64,000 bases of DNA from NCBI GenBank assembly GCA_903863015.1, contig CAIPAI010000032.1:1-64000 (forward strand). The letters are read 5' to 3'. This document shows positions 61,486 to 64,000 of this stretch, piece by piece. This stretch comes from an uncultured Actinomycetes bacterium. Lineage in GTDB: Bacteria > Actinomycetota > Actinomycetes > Nanopelagicales > Nanopelagicaceae. Positions within the stretch are counted from its first letter, which is position 1, and each line of letters begins with the position of its first letter. The notes under the pieces are model-generated. The model searched no databases. It was not told where the DNA came from and saw nothing but the letters and a program-made list of their open reading frames with translations. The position numbers were made by a program, and so were the translations under genes.

Positions 61486-62415
61486 GTGTCCGACAATTCC
61501 GCCCTCATCGCAACTGCCGCCAATGAGCTCACTCTTGGCCTCGGTTCCCCTGCTATTCCCGGAGAGGTCGAACTTGAACTGGTCATTTCCCAGATCTCAC
61601 CACTCGACCGGCAGGTAGTTGCTGGCTTCTTCCCGCCGGCCAAACCGTGGCCCTTGATTCCTGGGACAGCGGCGGTAGCAAAGGACGCGGACGGCAATCA
61701 CTACTTTGCATTCGCGGAAAGTGTGGGTGGCGGTCTCACGCGAGATGGCATTCATGCACAGCGCTTCTCGTTGCCGCAATCGGTGCTTCACCCGATCCCC
61801 ACTGGTTGCGATTATGTTGCCATCGCGTCAGCGGTTACCTCGCTCGCCACTGCGCGTTCGATTCTGCAAGATATCGCCAAAGTAAAGAGCGGAGATACTC
61901 TCCTTATTCTCGGTGGTACCGGTTCGGTGGGTCAGGCCAGTATCGCCGTAGGGCGTGCGCTCGGTCTCACCATGGCGGTCGCATCTCGTGATGGTGCTGA
62001 CATTGATGGTGTGCGCGGCGTTCGTAACGATGCAATTGCGGAAGGTGCTCGCGCAATCCTCGGTCGTGGTGCAGATGTCATCATCGACCCTGTCGGCGGG
62101 GAAATTACTGGAAATGCAATGAGCGCAGGCGCTCCCGATTGCAAGCACATCCTCCTGGGGTTCAGCTCGGGCGCCATGATGCCCATCCTCGCCCCCAAGT
62201 TCCTCGGTGGAGAGCATCAACTCATCGGTTTCAATCTCCTCCGTCGTTCTCATGAAGGGTTGGCAGAACACGTGCGAGCTGCTGTGCAAGACGTGATCGC
62301 AGGAGGTTTTGCTCCAGAAATAGATTCCATTCATCCGCTCGCTGATGGTGTTGCTGCTTATGCACACGCGGCTAAAGTTCGCGGTCGTGTGCTCCTGCAA
62401 GGAAGTGGAGCATGA
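61486..62415 (+). CDS. Quinone-oxidoreductase-like medium-chain dehydrogenase
   Basis: The 309-aa product (GTG start) has the MDR pattern: an N-terminal GroES-like part with PWPLIPGTAAVAK, and the Rossmann motif LLILGGTGSVGQASIAVGRALG near residues 140-161, followed by GRGADVIIDPVGGE. There is no zinc-binding Cys cluster, as in zeta-crystallin-like quinone reductases. It reduces a C=C or carbonyl with NADPH; the substrate is unknown. A frame opening at 61411 reaches into the divergent promoter region and is unlikely to be the start. Its stop overlaps the next gene (ATGA). Confidence 0.83.
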   Translation: MSDNSALIATAANELTLGLGSPAIPGEVELELVISQISPLDRQVVAGFFPPAKPWPLIPGTAAVAKDADGNHYFAFAESVGGGLTRDGIHAQRFSLPQSVLHPIPTGCDYVAIASAVTSLATARSILQDIAKVKSGDTLLILGGTGSVGQASIAVGRALGLTMAVASRDGADIDGVRGVRNDAIAEGARAILGRGADVIIDPVGGEITGNAMSAGAPDCKHILLGFSSGAMMPILAPKFLGGEHQLIGFNLLRRSHEGLAEHVRAAVQDVIAGGFAPEIDSIHPLADGVAAYAHAAKVRGRVLLQGSGA

Positions 62416-63827
62416 ATACACAATTCGATCTCATCGTTATAGGCGCGGGGACTACGGGCATTCCATGTGCCGTAGAAGCCGCCAATCTCGGTGCGAAAGT
62501 CTTGTTGCTTGAAAAATCTCACGAAGTAGGTGGCACGCTCTTCACTTCTGGTGGTCATATGTCAGGAGCCGGCACTAAGCGCCAAAAGGAACGTGGAATT
62601 GAAGATTCGCACGCGGCGCACCTGGCAGACATAGATCGCATTAGTCATGGAACCGCTCGAAAAGATCTCTCAACGCTTGCCGTAACCCTTGGAACTGAAA
62701 CCATCGATTGGTTAGATGATCAAGGTTTCGAATTTCACGAAAAGGCACCGCGGATTGTTTACGGACACGAACCCTACGGAATTGCTCGCACCTACTATGG
62801 AACAGAATCCGGACTCTCAATTTTAAAAGTTCTCAAGCGATTACTTGACGAACGCATCGCCCTTGGGGGTATTGACCTGCGGCTCAATACGGGGGCGACA
62901 TCTCTCATCGAAGAGGGCGGAGTGGTAGCGGGTGTGCGTACATCCGCTGGTGATTTCACGGCCAAGAACGTCGTCATTGCTACCGGTGGCTTTGGTGCTA
63001 ATCCAGAAATGTTTGCCCGACTGGAAGGTGCGCCGCTGGTTTCTGCGGCGTGGCCCACCTCTACCGGAGATGGAATCGCCATGGCTGAAGAGGTCGGGGC
63101 GGCGATCGCTGGGGCTGGCACTTACCTTCCGACATTTGGTGGTCTTCCGTCGCCGGACGGCGGAGTTCGTATCCGTTGGGACGACCGTCCACTCTTAGTC
63201 GCTAAAGAGCGACCACCACACGAAATTTATGTCGATCGAAGCGGTAATCGTTGGGTTGCAGAAGATGAGCCAAGTATCGATATTAAAGAGCACGCACTTG
63301 TCGGCATTGAGGGAATGACCTTCTGGACTTTCTTCGATTCGGCAGCGCTCGAGGCGAGCCAACCTATGGTGATCGGTTGGAGTACTGATGATCTGAAAGC
63401 GCACGCAAATGTGCTTCCGGGAGTTTTTTCTGGAAATACTATTGAAGAGACCGCCGCGCACATGGGTGTAGACCCTGCTGGTCTTGTCTCAACCGTGGCC
63501 CGTTACAACGAGCATGTGGCCGCGGGTGTAGATACTGATTTTGGAAGGATGCACCTCCCGGCTCCCATTGCGCAGGCTCCGTTTTACGCTATTCAAAATC
63601 ATGCAGTTACTTTGATTACGTTCTCGGGCATTGATGTGGATGTGAACTTGCGTGTACGTAAGGCTGACGGATCGATCATCCCAGGGCTTTACGCTGCAGG
63701 AGAGGCGTTGGGTGCGGCTGCAACGATGGGCAAGTCTTTCTGTGGCGGTTTGTTGGCGATGCCGGCAATTGCTTTCGGTCGACATATCGCTCGCGAACTT
63801 GCAGGAGCCGGAAGTTTTTCACAATGA
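62412..63827 (+). CDS. FAD-dependent fumarate-reductase/3-ketosteroid-dehydrogenase-like oxidoreductase
   Basis: The 471-aa protein has the FAD Rossmann motif IVIGAGTTGIPCAVEAANLG near residues 8-27, VGGTLFTSGGHMSGAG near 39-54, and the C-terminal GLYAAGEALGAAATMGKSFCGGLLAMPAIAFGRHIA (about 424-460). This is the fumarate-reductase/SdhA flavoprotein superfamily, which also includes 3-ketosteroid dehydrogenases and urocanate-reductase-like enzymes. It could desaturate a substrate from the neighbouring genes. It overlaps the upstream gene and the GntR ATG at its end. Confidence 0.85.
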   Translation: MNTQFDLIVIGAGTTGIPCAVEAANLGAKVLLLEKSHEVGGTLFTSGGHMSGAGTKRQKERGIEDSHAAHLADIDRISHGTARKDLSTLAVTLGTETIDWLDDQGFEFHEKAPRIVYGHEPYGIARTYYGTESGLSILKVLKRLLDERIALGGIDLRLNTGATSLIEEGGVVAGVRTSAGDFTAKNVVIATGGFGANPEMFARLEGAPLVSAAWPTSTGDGIAMAEEVGAAIAGAGTYLPTFGGLPSPDGGVRIRWDDRPLLVAKERPPHEIYVDRSGNRWVAEDEPSIDIKEHALVGIEGMTFWTFFDSAALEASQPMVIGWSTDDLKAHANVLPGVFSGNTIEETAAHMGVDPAGLVSTVARYNEHVAAGVDTDFGRMHLPAPIAQAPFYAIQNHAVTLITFSGIDVDVNLRVRKADGSIIPGLYAAGEALGAAATMGKSFCGGLLAMPAIAFGRHIARELAGAGSFSQ

Positions 63828-64000
63828 GTGAGCGCGGCTTCAATCGTGTGGCGGGTGAGTTGCGCAAGCAGATTCTCGCTGGAGAGTTAGCGCAGGGCGT
63901 GCGACTCCCGAGCGAAGCAGAATTATCCACGCAACATTCGGTAAGTCGTTCAACGGTCCGCGAGGCGCTTCGTGTTTTAGAATCGCAAAATCTCATTGTC
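63824..64000 (+). CDS. GntR-family transcriptional regulator (3' partial)
   Basis: Only the first 59 residues lie in the window. They contain the GntR winged helix: LRKQILAGELAQGVRLPSEAELSTQHSVSRSTVREALRVLESQNLIV, read in parts, with the SxSTVREALRxLE recognition helix. The ATG overlaps the flavoprotein stop. FadR-type effector domains follow in the family; the type cannot be told here. It probably controls the divergent 61-64 kb genes. Confidence 0.9.
   Translation, partial: MSERGFNRVAGELRKQILAGELAQGVRLPSEAELSTQHSVSRSTVREALRVLESQNLIV

Noticed and set aside
1-64000. Insertion sequences, prophage genes, integrases or attachment sites
   Set aside because: I looked for transposase, integrase and phage motifs and terminal repeats and found none.

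Overview
This 64 kb window reads as chromosomal DNA of an actinobacterium with a compact genome. The evidence is the gene order in the first half: proA, a 42-aa membrane protein, nadD, rsfS; then leuS, degV, comEA, comEC, holA, rpsT, lepA, hemW, hrcA, dnaJ, rsmE, HIT, phoH, ybeY, a CorC/HlyC-type CBS protein, a Rv2365c-like protein, era and glnE. Head-to-tail start/stop overlaps, tail-to-tail TTAG overlaps and apparently leaderless promoters are frequent. No non-coding gap exceeds 300 bp. The Cys/Lys/Pro-rich C-terminal tail of the first protein and the compactness suggest a planktonic actinobacterium, perhaps Nanopelagicales or a relative. That placement is inference.

Region 1 (0-4 kb) holds the end of a secreted surface protein, a beta-lactamase-fold serine hydrolase and a cytosine-deaminase-like amidohydrolase that lacks two expected active-site residues. 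Region 2 (4-32 kb) is a dense, almost entirely plus-strand housekeeping block for proline and NAD synthesis, translation, DNA uptake, heat shock, rRNA maturation and nitrogen control. It contains one tRNA-Ala(GGC) with its own promoter and terminator, just after six perfect copies of a 12-bp repeat. It ends in glnE, which overlaps a benzoate-type transporter gene.

Region 3 (32-48.6 kb) is an accessory catabolic island. It encodes a BenE-like transporter, a LigB/DODA dioxygenase behind a 20-bp palindrome, a PLP decarboxylase with an APC permease, an acetoacetate-decarboxylase-like protein, a glutamine-synthetase-like ligase and two class I glutamine-amidotransferase-fold hydrolases. It also encodes a cytochrome P450 that aligns closely with the guaiacol O-demethylase GcoA (CYP255), a second P450, a MarR regulator, and the homoprotocatechuate enzymes HpaE, HpaD and HpaG followed by a [3Fe-4S] ferredoxin and an FAD ferredoxin reductase. 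My reading is that methoxylated or hydroxylated arylacetates (possibly from aromatic amines) are demethylated or hydroxylated by P450 and opened by extradiol cleavage. The GcoA-like P450 has Ala in place of the pocket Phe169 of GcoA, so it should accept bulkier substrates.

Region 4 (48.6-57 kb) pairs a formylglycine-type sulfatase with a TauE/SafE exporter and a YtcJ-like amidohydrolase. These diverge from a complete NMT1/SsuABC-type ABC importer and a luciferase-like oxidoreductase. Region 5 (57-64 kb) has a DMT exporter, a small conserved protein, an aldehyde dehydrogenase coupled to a nitrilase-superfamily protein whose Glu-Lys-Cys triad reads Glu-Arg-Ser, an NTF2-like protein, a quinone-oxidoreductase-like enzyme, a flavoprotein oxidoreductase and the start of a GntR regulator cut by the window edge. 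It looks like a second catabolic unit with unknown substrate.

All family assignments come from reading translated sequences and from memory of reference proteins; no database search was run.
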